Source of the DNA: Rhyacophila brunnea
Lineage: Eukaryota; Arthropoda; Insecta; Trichoptera; Rhyacophilidae
Assembly: GCA_022495005.1 (NCBI GenBank)
Contig: JAGYXB010002034.1
Span: 558,001-622,000, forward strand
Direction of reading: 5' to 3'
DNA length: 64,000 bases
The notes under the pieces: model-generated
The model's database searches: none
Told to the model about the DNA's origin: nothing
What the model saw: only the letters and a program-made list of their open reading frames with translations
Translations under genes and position numbers: made by a program
Shown here: positions 23,002 through 35,254 of the stretch, in pieces
Position numbering within the stretch: position 1 is the stretch's first letter
Layout of the letters: the number at the start of each line of letters is the position of its first letter

Positions 23002-24335
23002 TTAAGTACCCATATAATATGATTATTTTAACATTTGACCGTAGGTACTGTAATTTAGTTGGTAGTTTAAATAAACGAGTAAATTTAACCTAATTTAATA
23101 GTTTTTGTTTGACAGTTGTCTCTGGATATGATACTTAGAACTTACTAATTATTATCAAAAAACTTATTTTTATTATGGCTCTAACAATAACATAACAATT
23201 TTATAATTTGGGATTGTTTATGGCATTATCTAGTAGAAAATAAAAATGGCTGACGATAATAATATTACTATTTCAATATTATAAAACAATAATGGATTAA
23301 ATCACGTTAAAATATATCCACATAGTTAAGATTTTGTTACGTTATATAGTTTCACAATTGCATTATTTTGTTGGGAGCCTTGCAGACGTACTGGGTTATC
23401 CACCGAAAACTGTATCCATCACATTCTTGCGATGTTTATTAAAACATTTTCACCACTTGCAACATCAAACTTCAAGTTAACAACATCGCTACAGATCTAT
23501 TTATCCCGTACGATATTTACAATTTATTTACACTGTATAAAATAAATACTAACACGTATTTGTTTTAAAACCGTTTGTCACGTTATAATAGAGATATTGA
23601 AAAGGTATATTTTTTTATGCACAGTTAGCGAGATGGTATTAAGTAATGCTGGTTGCGAAATTCGCTCAACTCCCGATGTTGGCCGAGCGCCGACGAGTTT
23701 TCCCGAATGCGTTCAAAAGCGTCCGCACGTCTGCACCGCGCGATCAGTTTACTTGCACTGCTCTGCGTTACGTAAAAAGCTGGTCCTACCATTTTCTCTT
23801 CGGTGTAATATAAAATGTTAATGGTGTGTACTGCCTACTGCCAATGCATATTATCTCGTAACAGTGTAGAGGCGCGGTATCATACCGATGTTTTCATTTT
23901 CTTAAAATAGAAATATAATACTATTTACAAGATTTTTGATAGTTATTCTCAATTCATGCCAGAATAAAATATTAAATTTAAAAAAAAAAAAATTAGCATT
24001 AAAACAAAATCATAATTGTTAACATTGTTTGAAAAGGAAAAAGAATTTATTGTTTCATAGTTAAAAAATTAATAAGCCAAATATAAAAATTGTTATCATT
24101 TAAATATTTTATGTATTAATACCTCAGTTCCTAACTATTACAAGTAAAAAAAAACCATTTTAAGTTTGAGTTAAGTATGAGGAAATTATTACAATACCGA
24201 TATTTACCAGTTACAAAATGCAACAAGTGATAATCTATGATTATTTTAGATTAACAGTGGTTTTTGTCTTTAGAATTATATGTGTATCCTGTGGAAACAT
24301 CTAAAAATTCCTATAATGAAAATTGGAAAAACATC
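23002..24335. other. AT-rich DNA with a GC patch at 23625-23800
   Basis: The patch contains GTTGGCCGAGCGCCGACGAG and CGCACGTCTGCACCGCGCGA with a 74-codon plus-strand frame lacking known motifs. It could be a promoter or 5' exon, but no splice signal is convincing. Confidence 0.3.
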
Positions 24336-24337
24336 AA

Positions 24338-24970
24338 ATTTCAATTTCAATTTATTTATTTATTTTACGTATTGTGGACATTACAAATTATAAGTTTAAG
24401 ACGTTCACAACATGACATTTAGAAACAAAGAAATATTATTAAAACAGTATTATGTACATACCAAAAGAGATAGATCAGTATTAAGTTATTCTACAGTATA
24501 AATGTGTAAATACAAAAAATATTAAGTATATAGGAAGTACACCGGATGAGTTAAGCAGACCCTATTTTAAGAATTTATAAAATAACGTCCACCTATACTC
24601 GTCCTCACGCAGATGGAATATATCAACATCCGAAGCGATTTAGTTGCACAGAGTTATTGCCCTCCCAACTGGCATCACCAATGGCAGGTTAGTTCTGCTC
24701 CACGGGAGAACAAACAACTGATGCTCCCGATTTCTAAGATAGTTATCAGGGACACACAAGTCAATAATACCAAGAATGGCAGAGTTCTCATTCACACCAC
24801 GTATAAGTCGGAAAAAATACGTGGCCAAATATTGATATTTTCTAACACTTAAACTACAGTATGTAAGCATACCTAAGAGAAAGTCAGTTGGATAAAGCCA
24901 CAGATAGTATCCATATAACCTCAAATAAAGGAGTCTCAAAAATTTCTTTTGAACTCGCTCCACCATAATG
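24338..24970 (-). pseudogene. LINE family A, reverse transcriptase C-terminus and 3' UTR
   Basis: The minus strand from 24966 reads MVERVQKKFLRLLYLRLYGY YLWLYPTDFLLGMLTYCSLS then DNYLRNREHQLFVLPWSRTN and VGRAITLCN, a TAA, then IASDVDIFHLREDEYRWTLF YKFLK and the true stop. The TAA replaces CAA (Gln) seen in the copy at 3926, a single nonsense change. The ERVQKKFLR-L start corresponds to the region after the polymerase domain in Jockey-like elements. A ~200-nt 3' UTR ends at AATTTCAATTTCAATT-type sequence near 24338. Confidence 0.88.
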
Positions 24971-25735
24971 TCATATTATGTTTATAATAATATTATAAAT
25001 ACAAATATAATATTTTTTAGATAATCCTATAATTTCATTGAAATCTACAAAAATTAGATATATGTACAATAGAAGATTAAACCTGCCCTGAATATTGTTT
25101 CATAATTATCTTGGAACTACATTTATGCTTTTTGAGTTGTTACTCTTTGGAATTTACTGATGTATCGGTATGTATTAATTTTATTGGTAAAATATAAGAT
25201 ATAAACCGGAGCTTCTATTTCTCGACGTTTCTCATTTCTCGATATTCGAAAATTCAAGAATATTTTTTTTCGATTTTTTTAAACTTTTTCTATCAATAGT
25301 ATTTTTCTAATACTTAGATACGTTTTCATTATGTATGTTCAATAGAGAATTTTGCATTCTTAAATTTTGTGTATTATTGAAATATTTCAATTTGTTGGAG
25401 AATTTAAAAATTCTTCATTAAAATATGTAAAATCTTTAAATATTAAAACACCGTCACATTTATACTATTTATATACGATCGCATTATAAAAAATATGTTT
25501 TCTTTTTGTTTATCCTTATGGGGTTTAACAAAAACTACTTTTTATTATATTTTAAATAGGAATTGGAAAATAGGTAGTCCGATTTTTATAAGCGTATTTT
25601 ATGAATATTTATATTAATAAAATGTAGTTTGATAAGTTATTTGGAAGATGTAAAAATGATTTAAGAAAAATTCACAGTTTTAACCAATTTTTTTAAATAT
25701 TTATTTAAATAATATCGATTTTTATAAAGATTGAT
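24971..25735. other. Very AT-rich non-coding DNA
   Basis: No ORF, repeat family or RNA gene recognised. Confidence 0.35.
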
Positions 25736-25880
25736 TTGATAGTTTGTGAATATATGTTAGTTGAAAGGGTAGAGCTTCTCAAGTCGGTCGGCCATTGCGA
25801 CTTGGTATCTACGAGGGGAAGTTTCTCAGCCTTTAAAAGGTTTGCAGCATTTTACGGCGAGCAAGAAGGTCTTTTCTCAT
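25736..25880 (+). pseudogene. LINE C-terminal fragment (family B)
   Basis: The frame reads LVERVELLKSVGHCDLVSTR then SFSAFKRFAAFYGEQEG, resembling the C-terminal tail that follows RNase H in R1/I-type LINEs. The words ERVELLKSVG are shared with EREELLKSVR in the minus-strand copy at 28167-28313. Confidence 0.5.
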
Positions 25881-26227
25881 CAAGAATTTACCGTAATACA
25901 TTATATCGAAGTAGGGAAGTAGGCACGCACGCCAACGAAGGTCTTGGGATGTTGCCCCTGGGACACTTTCGGCACATCTTTGAAAAGCGCCTAACGTTCG
26001 TTACGCCACGGTGTACGCTTGCATAATGGGTGTGGAAACGTGAGGCGGTGGGGGGAAAAGCAAGTTTGTGAATATACGTGCGATAGTAAAGTGCTTGACA
26101 AACTTGAGTCAATATCGTTATCAATGCAATCCTTGTCTACCCCAAGAGTGGACAGAACAAGGACAAGGAGAGTTAAAGCATTCCTTTTTACTCCTTAGTG
26201 GGTTCATTTACAATCCGTCTGTACTGG

Positions 26228-26525
26228 TAAATATTAATTTTCACGATCCCAATAACTCTTCTTGGTCGTGCACTCATGGCTGAGGATCGTGACCACATTT
26301 AAATTTCGCCATCCTATGAGCGACCAAGACTTTCCATCCTTCTCGATCTTCCGCTTCTCTCAGGGCAGAATGGATGGTGCCCCCAATCAGCTCTTTCACT
26401 TGGTCGCTCCATCGCGCAGACGCTCTTCCTCTGCTTCGCCATCCCATCCCTATCCCAATAACATCACCTCGTAATTCTTCGGTATTCATGACACCCTGTC
26501 AGAGGACAGATGTGATGTTTCATGA
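26228..26525 (-). pseudogene. LINE family C, C-terminal fragment
   Basis: The minus strand reads GWRSRGRASARWSDQVKELI then GGTIHSALREAEDREGWKVL and VAHRMAKFKCGHDPQP with stop at 26281-26279. RPRGRP-RW-DQ followed by A-DR--W is a standard non-LTR C-terminal motif. A related plus-strand copy lies at 35255-35425. The short tail after the stop (TCGTTCCCTCATGGC-like) is also shared. Confidence 0.75.
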
Positions 26526-26529
26526 TGCT

Positions 26530-28110
26530 GTGTATCGTGCGATTAGCCTGTTTGATGATACCAAAAAGGTTGGTTTTTTTAACTATATACTATTCGTGGA
26601 CGTATTAATCAGGTTACATTTATAATTATTGTTATTATCATTTTATTTTAATATTTACAATATATTTTCTTTTCTACTTTTTTGTTATATTGGTTGTTAT
26701 TTGTAATTAAATCATTTTTATATTTTGTATTTATTATGTATTATGGCTCATCGGCTAATCTATGTAATAAATAATAAAAAAATATAAAAAAGAAGGTAAC
26801 CGACTGTTAAAATAATAAATAGCCTCAAATATACACTGATGAAGCCTTTCCAAGTGGACGAAACCGATGCTGCTATTAATACAACTTTACTATGTGGTCA
26901 TTTACGTAATTAATATTTTATTTTAAATATAATAAATAAATATCTAAATTCATCACTTCATTTCGCATGTTTATAAAAAACACAATAATATCAGCTTAAA
27001 GGAAAGGTTACGTATCTTTTTTAAGGGGTATAAAATAAATAATAAAATTAGCTTCAGCATGATATTATATTAGTAAAATAATAAACGTAGTGCTTAAAAC
27101 AAAAATAAAAGTAATGTTTCATTATTTTTATTATTGATATTATTACGTCGTGATATTTAAGTAGCAACTTTCACTTTTTAATACACATTTCTTTATACTA
27201 TTTAAAACATCGTCGGCATAATTATATACTATTTTGATTTATTACCTACCTATCTATGGTCAGAAAATAATATAATATCGCGCATTGGAGGGGGGTTGCA
27301 AACATTTTAGCGACCGGTTTAATTTCCATAGTCTCACTACCCTGGATTTTTTAAAACAGAGATGCTGTATGTTTACACTACTTTCATGATAAAATTACAA
27401 AAAAATGTGTTGAAGATTTCATACCAATTGTGTGCATATCAAATAGTTATATAATTATTATCCAGTGGCGGGTTTAGAGGTTTATGGGTTTTGAGGAGGC
27501 CCCCACAACAAAAAATAAGAACCATTAATTCTTAGTACTAAAGCATCAAGTAAAAATGACAATGCATCCCTATCCAATTATTATTGAAAATTACAGTGAT
27601 GATAATAATATATTTTCACAAGTTGAACAAGTTTGTATCTGTTTAAGTAGATATGTTATTGGGCCTTTTGATTTTAGTTGCAGAAATTCGTTGTGCTTTG
27701 TGTAATATTTTATATAAACTTTGTAAGATATACCTACGCATCTTTTAAAGATTATCATATAATTAATAATTGTACGACTGGTTTGAACTGTTTCTAGGCC
27801 CCTTTTAGCGCATTAGATTTTAGTAATACTTAGTTTTTAAAATCAACCATTGGAAGTGGGTTAATGGGTTTTTCGGTCTTCTAGTTTATGTTTAAAATTG
27901 TCGGCATGATAATACATACCTACATAATATCATGTTTTGGTCGATATCGAAGTTACAACACCAAACCATAAGCGTCCCGCACCACACCCGCTATTAATCG
28001 CGCTTATGACGAAACCCAGTGTATGATGTGAAGCATCAATACTTTTTATGTCTCAAATATCTCAAGAGCAGTTACCCAAGACAAAGGTCACCATGCACTC
28101 AAGTGTGCTT
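26530..28110. other. AT-rich DNA with lone transposon ends
   Basis: 27285-27350 (GAGGGGGGTTGCAAACATTT) resembles the left end of the hAT at 1759. 27466-27520 (CAGTGGCGGGTTTAGAGGTT) is a hAT-type left end with no partner found. 26838-26890 (GATGAAGCCTTTCCAAGTGG, GACGAAACC) looks like a LINE 3' terminus. No gene seen. Confidence 0.4.
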
Positions 28111-28166
28111 TGACTGAATTTACGCGACTTTAAGCGATGGAAAGAGAGAAGCACGAAGATGCAAAA

Positions 28167-28313
28167 TTAAAAATTGTGATAAGTAACAAAAGTGGCGACC
28201 AGATCGGACGGTACGATGGGCCAACCAGCTAGTCGGACCGACTTGAGCAGCTCTTCTCTTTCTGTACACATTTTCGGAAATTCCCAGAGGATGTGGTTTG
28301 CATCCTGTATTTC
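28167..28313 (-). pseudogene. LINE C-terminal fragment (family B)
   Basis: The minus strand reads EIQDANHILWEFPKMCTERE ELLKSVRLAGWPIVPSDLVA TFVTYHNF then stop. The DANHILWEFP...ERE-L pattern corresponds to the zinc-knuckle/RNase H tail (E--NHILW-CP) of R1/I-type LINEs, with Cys replaced by Phe. Confidence 0.65.
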
Positions 28314-28338
28314 TCAACCACACAGACATATATTATAT

Positions 28339-28425
28339 CAGTGACGAAGAATGACTTTTGGAAAGTGGTAGGCTGTGGAGATCAGAGTAAAAAAGTACAC
28401 TTGTCAGGCATACTTACGGGAAATA
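28339..28425 (+). mobile_element. MITE-1 left-end fragment
   Basis: CAGTGACGAAGAATGACTTT, GGTAGGCTGTGGAGATC and CTTGTCAGGCATACTTA match the start of MITE-1 in order. The rest is lost. Confidence 0.55.
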
Positions 28426-28969
28426 AGAAGATAATACGACATTACTACTGATGAATAGGTACAACGACGCACCTACTAATACAATGAAATTTCAATAGTT
28501 CACTGACGATTTAAAATTGAGCGATGAGTTTAAATTATGTATTTTCCACATCAAAAATCATTAGATAAAATGTTTTTTTATTAAAAAAAAAACAATCTCT
28601 ATTTATATGTGATTGAATGCCATATATATATATTTTTAAATTATCTTATAAAGCAGCAGTCATAGACAATAATATAATGTGCAAAGGTTTTAGGCTTCGC
28701 CTTACAAGCCTAGCGTAGTACATACATTTCGGTAGCCGGTCCTGAGGTCACGTGGCCTGATTGTCATGCAAAATAAATCTGAATTCCAAACAAAATAATC
28801 GTATAAATACAATAGGTGAAGACAGATGGCGCTGTCGCATATTATTTACCGTTGATACGGATTTCTTTAGTCGATTTTGGTGTCTTCGCCACTGATGTGT
28901 ATGTGGCTGTCTTTCGCGGAGGCATTCCATTTCCTCAAGCTCCTCAGGGCTAGTTTTCACCTTCAAGAT

Positions 28970-29055
28970 TTAGACTATTAGATAGAGACAGGCGGAGAAT
29001 GTTGTTGGGTGTAGCAAAGAGCCACCCGAGGTCTTCGCATTCCTGGTGATGATGA
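28970..29055 (+). mobile_element. RTE-like LINE terminus
   Basis: DRDRRRMLLGVAKSHPRSSH SW is followed by TGATGATGA, the same end structure as the copy finishing at 57618 (RTHTGLSRP then TGATGATGA). A triplet-repeat end directly after the stop is characteristic of RTE-type elements. Confidence 0.6.
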
Positions 29056-29429
29056 AGTAAGTGCCTACTGCTCACAGTTGTAAAATTGACAGACATTCAC
29101 TGAATAAGTACATAGCAGTGAAGTACTTAATTGGTATTCTTCATTACACTCGTATCCAATCATACCGAGAGTGTCAATTCTGTGATTTTCATAAGCTATC
29201 GGGAGTAATGTATTAAAATATTTTACCTGTAGCTCTCGGTGCAATTGAATGCAGGTATACCTAGTTACGCCACGCATTGTCTGTCGATAACTTTTAATAC
29301 CTATCGATTGATCGAAAGTGTCGGGCGGCCCGCGAGAGGTGAGCGAATTTAATTAAAAATAATATAATGTAAATTGGCTCGATACTAATGCGCCGGCTAG
29401 ACGGCAGCGACTTGCCTGCGTGTCTGGAA

Positions 29430-29762
29430 ACTTGTACGTATGCAGTTCGCCGTATTACACTTCACCATAAAATGTTCTATCGGAAATATATGGCCGTATA
29501 TTAAAGACAGTCCAACCTCTTTGGGTCGTATTAGTACTGACATAAAATTCATGTCTAATTAAAACACGTTTCTTGTCGGTTTGCACTTTACAGGAAGCCA
29601 GCTGCAAACAATTTTGGAAATAGCCGATATACTGGATTATTTGTTGGGTTAGGTTAGGTTTTCATTCTTGAATTCATGATCGGTTATGAAAATTGAATTA
29701 ATCTTCATTTTTGGAGACCGTATGGCGTATAGTATACGTTCATCTCTTTCTGATAGAAACCC
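29430..29762 (-). repeat. Dispersed repeat R5, inverted copy with (TTAGG)n
   Basis: Inverted relative to 21118-21480, with the same order: TATGCAGTTCGCCGTATTAC, CCAACCTCTTTGGGTCGTA, AGCCGATATACTGGATTATT, GGGTTAGGTTAGGTT at 29645, and GACCGTATGGCGTATAGTAT. Confidence 0.85.
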
Positions 29763-30002
29763 ACCTTGTATACCAGTCAGTCAATAAAGATTTATTTCGT
29801 CTATTTTTCTCTTTTCTTCTCTGTTCTGTTTCTTGCTTGCTTTCTAGTACCACACGGTTTCTTGAGAATAGCATCCAGAACAACGTAGCAATGCTGATAA
29901 ATGAGAGGAAAGGGTGTGTACGTTGACAGTCCAAAAACAAATTTAAAAAATGGATTGTCGTGAGTAATTTGGTTGACAAATCAGTAAGACGTATAATGTT
30001 CG

Positions 30003-30300
30003 TCCACAGAACAGATTAATAAGTAGAATTCATATATGCTATATCACAATACACTACATTTTGACGCAGGGTTATGAATGTGTGAGTGTCTGAATGGACC
30101 ACGCATTATAAACGTGTTCGTGCAATAGTGTGTGTTGCATCCTTCAAATACACCAATCTTTAATGAGCGTCATTGCATAATCCGAGAGTAGTTGTCAGCA
30201 TTCGACGTATGACGTATTTTTGACACGTGTTTAAGTTCATCCCGTATTCTTCCACACTCGAGATCGGTTGCCTGCTTCTCCTCACCCGTCAGGTATTTCA
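30003..30300. repeat. Paralogue of 7233-8075 with an empty MITE-1 site
   Basis: ACAGATTAATAAGTAGAATT, then GCTATATCACAATACACTAC without the 561-bp element, then AATACACCAATCTTTAATGA and CGAGATCGGTTGCCTGCTTC. It is the pre-insertion arrangement. Confidence 0.75.
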
Positions 30301-30711
30301 GTTCCCATTATTTATGAGTTCCCTGCGTTCGCCTCTCGTCAAATGGCTACAGTACCTTTGCTATAATAATAGTAATAGGATTGCATAATATGACGATTTG
30401 CTGTGACGTGTCTATGAATAGGTATAGAAAACTGGACAGGTGTGTTCCTTACATGTTCATTATATTATTTACAAAATAAATAATAATAATTCCGTTACTT
30501 ATTACGTTCATAGTTTTATTCTGGTATGTACGATAATAATTATTCTCATGCAGTACCTACATTGATAATTAAAAAGTAAGTAGCAATAAAATTATCGATC
30601 CTAAGTGAACCAGGTATATGGAACTTCATTATTGACTTACTAATGGAAGCAGGGTTTAAAAAATAAAACAAATCTCTAAAGTCTAAAACGACCCTCATTA
30701 TGGACATCTGG

Positions 30712-30849
30712 CAGGGCTTCGAACCGGAACTAAACCGAAAACTAGAAAAACCGTTATTTTTTCGGAATATAAACCGGAACCGAACCGATATATTTTTACT
30801 TGAACCAGAACGAAAACCGAAATGGAAAAAAAAACTGTTCGAAGCCCTG
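30712..30849. mobile_element. 138-bp snap-back MITE
   Basis: The ends are CAGGGCTTCGAACCGGAAC and the inverse GTTCGAAGCCCTG. The interior is rich in ACCGGAAC and ACCGAA words that pair with each other. Flanks share CATCTGG on both sides (7 bp), fitting a hAT-type insertion. Confidence 0.8.
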
Positions 30850-31882
30850 CATCTGGGTATGCTTAATATTTTTTTTATTAATTATTAAACAGATTATGAA
30901 AGAATACGAATTTGGTTGAAAAATTAACACCAGCTATAAAACATATTGTACCTATATTTATAGTTGAGAAATTATCACACTGCTGTAAGGTAATTAATAA
31001 CGTTGCCAGTGTTGCCATCTTTTTCTATGCTGATTATAGTACAAAAGCATAAAAGTTATAGTATTTCTGAAAAATATATAGTACAGGAACATTTTTCGTC
31101 TTGAATCCTTTAAAATATAGTATTTTGGTATATTTGGCGTAAAACTATAGTATTTTACATTTTTCGCAGAATTAAAATTATAGTATTGTACTATAATTAT
31201 ATTATTGAGAATTTTTAAAGACATCTTTGACCTTTTCTGTTAACGTGTCGACTTTAATTTTGAGATTCTGATGGGATAATTATTGGACAGAATGAAAATA
31301 TAAATTCGTCACGTTATACTAAACTATATTCTTATTTTAATGACACGTGTACCGTCTAAATTTCAGACGTTATCAAGTATACTCACTAAAATAATTTATT
31401 CGGTGTTCGTTCAATTTCCGTTCGTTGATATTTTCTATGTGAGGGAGTGTCCTGGTATAAGTCAATGCACTCGGTAGACTGCCCACTATGCTCAAAGTTC
31501 TCACTGTATTTGTACATAATATGAACCTATACTATAATATTTATATTATTTACTTGTGTAGTTTTTTTTTTTAATATAACACTCACGTAAATATAAATAT
31601 ACTTATTGATTTAAAATGTCCATGATAATAATTTAAAAACTACTTAAAGACATTTCAATGCGATGTTAGTTTAAACAATTTTAAATCAAGGAGTGGTTGA
31701 TAGCCATCCGACATATTATATTGTATTTAAAATAATAGAAATCTATCACTAAGCAGTCAATACTTTGATAAATTATTATTTTATAATATCGAACAATTTT
31801 AACTACACAAGGTGTCGAAAGAGGGTTGGGGAAATATTTTTTCTGTGTATACCTAGCATGTCATAAATTTGGGATGCTATTC
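30850..31882. other. AT-rich non-coding DNA with repeated ACTATA words
   Basis: TATAGTATTT/AATACTATA-type words recur through 31050-31200 on both strands. No gene seen. Confidence 0.35.
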
Positions 31883-31890
31883 GAATTAGT

Positions 31891-32314
31891 CAGTGATGTC
31901 CCGTGGGGGTAGGCAGATTGAGCGTCGCTTGGGGGCGGCAGTTACTCGAAGGGTGGCAAATCGAGGAGTAATAGCTACCTAAACTTAGTAATATCGAAAA
32001 TATCTTTCCATTAAAAATTTAGCTTACTGGTTGGAAACATAATGTATTAATTAACATAAAAGGTTTAACATGAATGTAATTTTTTTGTTGGGTTCGCGAT
32101 GTCTGGTTTACTTCCGTTGCCCTTCGGCGTCTTTGGTGACCAGAAACGACACGAGACGATTTGAGAATAATTACAGTCTATATTTTGTTAGTAATGTATC
32201 CAACACATTTCTAAGATATTGGAGTCATGGAAGAATGATAAAAAATACTGTATAAAGAAAGAAACGGTATTTTGGCACTGCCTAGGGGCGGCATTCTGTC
32301 TAGGAACGTCACTG
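31891..32314. mobile_element. hAT-type MITE, 424 bp, perfect target duplication
   Basis: Flanked by GAATTAGT at 31883-31890 and 32315-32322. The ends are CAGTGATGTCCCGTGGGGGT and the inverse TCTAGGAACGTCACTG. Inner GC-rich GGGGGCGGCAG and TAGGGGCGGCA words follow each end. The open frame at 32070-32255 shows no transposase motif. Confidence 0.92.
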
Positions 32315-32322
32315 GAATTAGT

Positions 32323-33213
32323 GTTATAGTACCTTCTCAATTAAAGTTAGGTAAGTATATTTTTTTATTATTATTGATTACTTATGTAATTATCAAGCGA
32401 TATAATTAAAAAAAAATAATACATAAAACGTAGTACTTATCTATATTATAATAGTACATTTTTCACAATAATGAATTCCCATAAGTTACCATTATATTTA
32501 CAATAACAACACGATAAAGTATAAAGCGAAGAATTTAGCACGGAAATACACCACATTGACAGGCGGTAACATAAAATAAAATTAATAAAAACTGCAGTGA
32601 ATCGGATATTATTTTATAAGAATGCAATGCCTCGTAAATAAAATTGAAAATATAAGTCAAGGATTGTCAGTATTTTGATACAGAGGAGCTAAATAGAATT
32701 AGTATTAATTAATAAACTATTATAAAAATAAATAGATAAACTGCATATTTTATTTAGAAAGATTTTCAGCAGGAAAATTATCATTAGTTACGAGGTATTT
32801 GTATTCGTAATATTTTCAATAATAAACCTTTTTGTTGTCCATCTGTGAACAGCCACTCGAAGATTCTTCCTCGCCAATATAAAACAACAACGGCAACTTA
32901 CCTGCAACAAGAAATAAAAAAACAACAGATGAGAGTTAGGCAATAGATAGTTGATCAATAATATGTATTAATTGTTAGACATTATATAACGACAAGTTAA
33001 TTAAAAGTTACATGCTACATGTTTATTAGAAATTAAAATAAAGTATGAGATTTCCCACGAATAAAATACCATGTTTTATACAACATTGTATGTAGGTATA
33101 TTCGCAAAAAGGGAAAGAATTTTTCATATGAAATAAAACACAATAAATTAAAATAAGACACAAATGTATCTATATTATATCCAGGGTATGATTTACCATA
33201 GTGCTAATATAGT
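32323..33213. other. AT-rich non-coding DNA, no gene seen
   Basis: Nothing recognised. Confidence 0.35.
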
Positions 33214-33300
33214 CCTGGTACAATGGCCACCACAAGGGGGGGGGGGGGTTACAGGGCTCTAGCCTGGGGGCCCGGGCTTAAGGCTATACCTCAGTTGAGG

Positions 33301-33560
33301 CATGGTTTAAAAAGATCGTGGCTAGGCGATGCGCGGATTGCGGGTCGCGGGTGCAAATGACACATGCCGAACGAAATATAATTTGTCATATAAATCCAAC
33401 ATGCGTCCATCTAATGTTATGTTTATTGTTCATGGTTTAAAAAGATCGTGGCTAGGCGATGAGCGGATTGCGGGTCGCGGGTGCAAATGATGCATGCCGA
33501 ACGAAATATAATTTGTCATATAAATCCAACATGCGTCCATCTAATGTTATGTTTATTGTT
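33301..33560. repeat. 130-bp tandem repeat, two units
   Basis: Units at 33301-33430 and 33431-33560 begin CATGGTTTAAAAAGATCGTG and end ATGTTATGTTTATTGTT. They differ at only about four positions, so the duplication is recent. Confidence 0.95.
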
Positions 33561-34259
33561 CTACTAGTAATCTTTCAGACACGTTTAAAGCGTCATAGAA
33601 ATATGACGGGTGGTGGTGGGCACTTTAACGTATGTTCTACTAGTAACAATAATATTATATTCATTGACATGTTTTCTTTTTCAAGTAAATGGGTAACGTT
33701 TTTAGTCATCTTTACACGATTTAAGAATTTATACCCACGTCGCCATCACGAAACAAATTGACGTGTTCCCAGCTCGACGTTCTCTCTCCGAATGCCAGAG
33801 AGTCCAAAATTTCGTCGCGCCTATAGTTGAAAATTATTTGCCGTATTTTTCACTGATGTATCGTCTTAAGAGGGGCCCGGTGTGGCGGGTCGACCAGCAA
33901 AGTGAGATAAACACACCACAAACTTGCTCTAATAGTAAAAAACAATCGCCTGTAATACTATTTCACGAATAGATTTGTATATTGTGCTTATTGTTAATGT
34001 GTTTTCTGAATAATAAAAATGACTATTTATCCAATATGGCGAAGGGTCGCAAGTTACTACTTGGCTACCACAAAAAGGGGGTGGTTCATAATATGATGCA
34101 GAGTGCCGACAATTCAAGTGGATATATTTATAAATAACAAAAATTGCTAAAAAAAAAACATGGAATACCCTTTATTTTAAACGGAACCCTGGACTTCCAC
34201 GGCATACGATTTGGGGGACACTACTAACTGTAGAATATCACACTGCTCTGAATCTTAAG

Positions 34260-34439
34260 CCTCAATTACATTGAGCTTCTTTACGAGCTGTTTGTTGGCG
34301 AATTTATAATCTGCCTGTAAAGTCGCCCAGTGTAATCATCGAACAATCTAACATGTTCGATGATTACACTGTGCGACTTTACAGGCAGATTATAAATTCG
34401 CCAACAAACAGCTTGTAAAGAAGCTCAATGTAATTGAGG
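34260..34439. repeat. Near-perfect 86-bp hairpin with 8-nt loop
   Basis: The left arm is 34260-34345 (CCTCAATTACATTGAGCTTC ... CGAACA), the loop 34346-34353, and the right arm 34354-34439 (the inverse, ending CTCAATGTAATTGAGG). I count two mismatches in 86 pairs. It lies inside the MITE-2 element at 33222-34484. Confidence 0.95.
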
Positions 34440-34492
34440 TTTTAGCGATAGGTTGAGGGCCCGCTTCAAGATGTGGGGGCCATGCCTGGTAC

Positions 34493-35200
34493 CAACCAAA
34501 AAAATACGTTGAAGAAACCCTTCTAAAAGACGGATCCTAATAAATTATACTATGAAAATTAAATTGAAAAAAAAAACCACTGACATATTGGTATATATTA
34601 ATCAAAGTATCAATTAGTATTTAATAGTTTCTAGAAAAATCAATGTTTTTTTAATTATAAAAATACCTTACAACTATTAAAATCGAATTGTAACCTTTTA
34701 AAGAACTTCTCATGATACAACTATTCATTAAATACGATATAACTATTAATAAAAATCTGACTTCCAAAATGCACATTTTATATTATAATGTTTTTCCAAA
34801 TTCTAAGTTTATTTTTTAATTACATTTTTTTAAATTATTTAAAAAGAAAATTATTAATAAAACGTTACATTGCAGTTTTCAAATTCGCTCACAGAGGCAT
34901 TACGATTACCTGTTAATTTTTCAGCCGATTATTACATTCATTTTAATTTATAAAGGGTTGAAATCACCCCATTCCGCAATGTGGAGTTGTGTGAGCACTA
35001 ATAATACCCTTAACTTCTAGTCATAGGCTTAGAGTTCAGATATAGTTTCGTTAATTTTTCTTAAGATCATTAAAATTCACAAACTTTTTAGGTATTCGCA
35101 CATTTTAAAAAATAAGCTTTTTATAATCAACTTCATAAAGAAACAACGGCAATATGTCTGAGACGTGTTCTGCAGTTTTTTTTTTTACATATTATTCGGT
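34493..35200. other. AT-rich non-coding DNA
   Basis: No gene or repeat family recognised. Confidence 0.35.
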
Positions 35201-35254
35201 GTGGACTGCATAACCTGGAGAGATTGATGGTTTTGGGTAGCCTTCAGGTAAGGC

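Larger units (their letters stand above)
33222..34484. mobile_element. Large CATG-ended element (MITE-2 family), 1263 bp
   Basis: Perfect CCTGGTAC duplications flank it (33214-33221 and 34485-34492). The ends are AATGGCCACCACAAGGGG and the inverse GATGTGGGGGCCATG. GGGCTCTAGCCTGGGGGCCC and GAGGGCCCGCTTCAAGATG are the family words also found at 12232 and 56015, here in inverse orientation. It is 3-4 times longer than its relatives because it carries a 130-bp tandem repeat and a 180-bp hairpin. The open frame at 33459-33761 crosses the tandem repeat and has no recognisable motif. Confidence 0.9.

Noticed and set aside
23597..23821. Plus-strand 74-codon gene
   Set aside because: It has no motif, no convincing splice sites and a mixed composition. 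Kept only as a GC patch.
26274..26474. Plus-strand ORF at 26262-26474
   Set aside because: It is the antisense shadow of the LINE C-terminus on the minus strand.
33301..33560. CRISPR-like repeat
   Set aside because: Only two long adjacent units with no spacers, so it is a simple tandem duplication.
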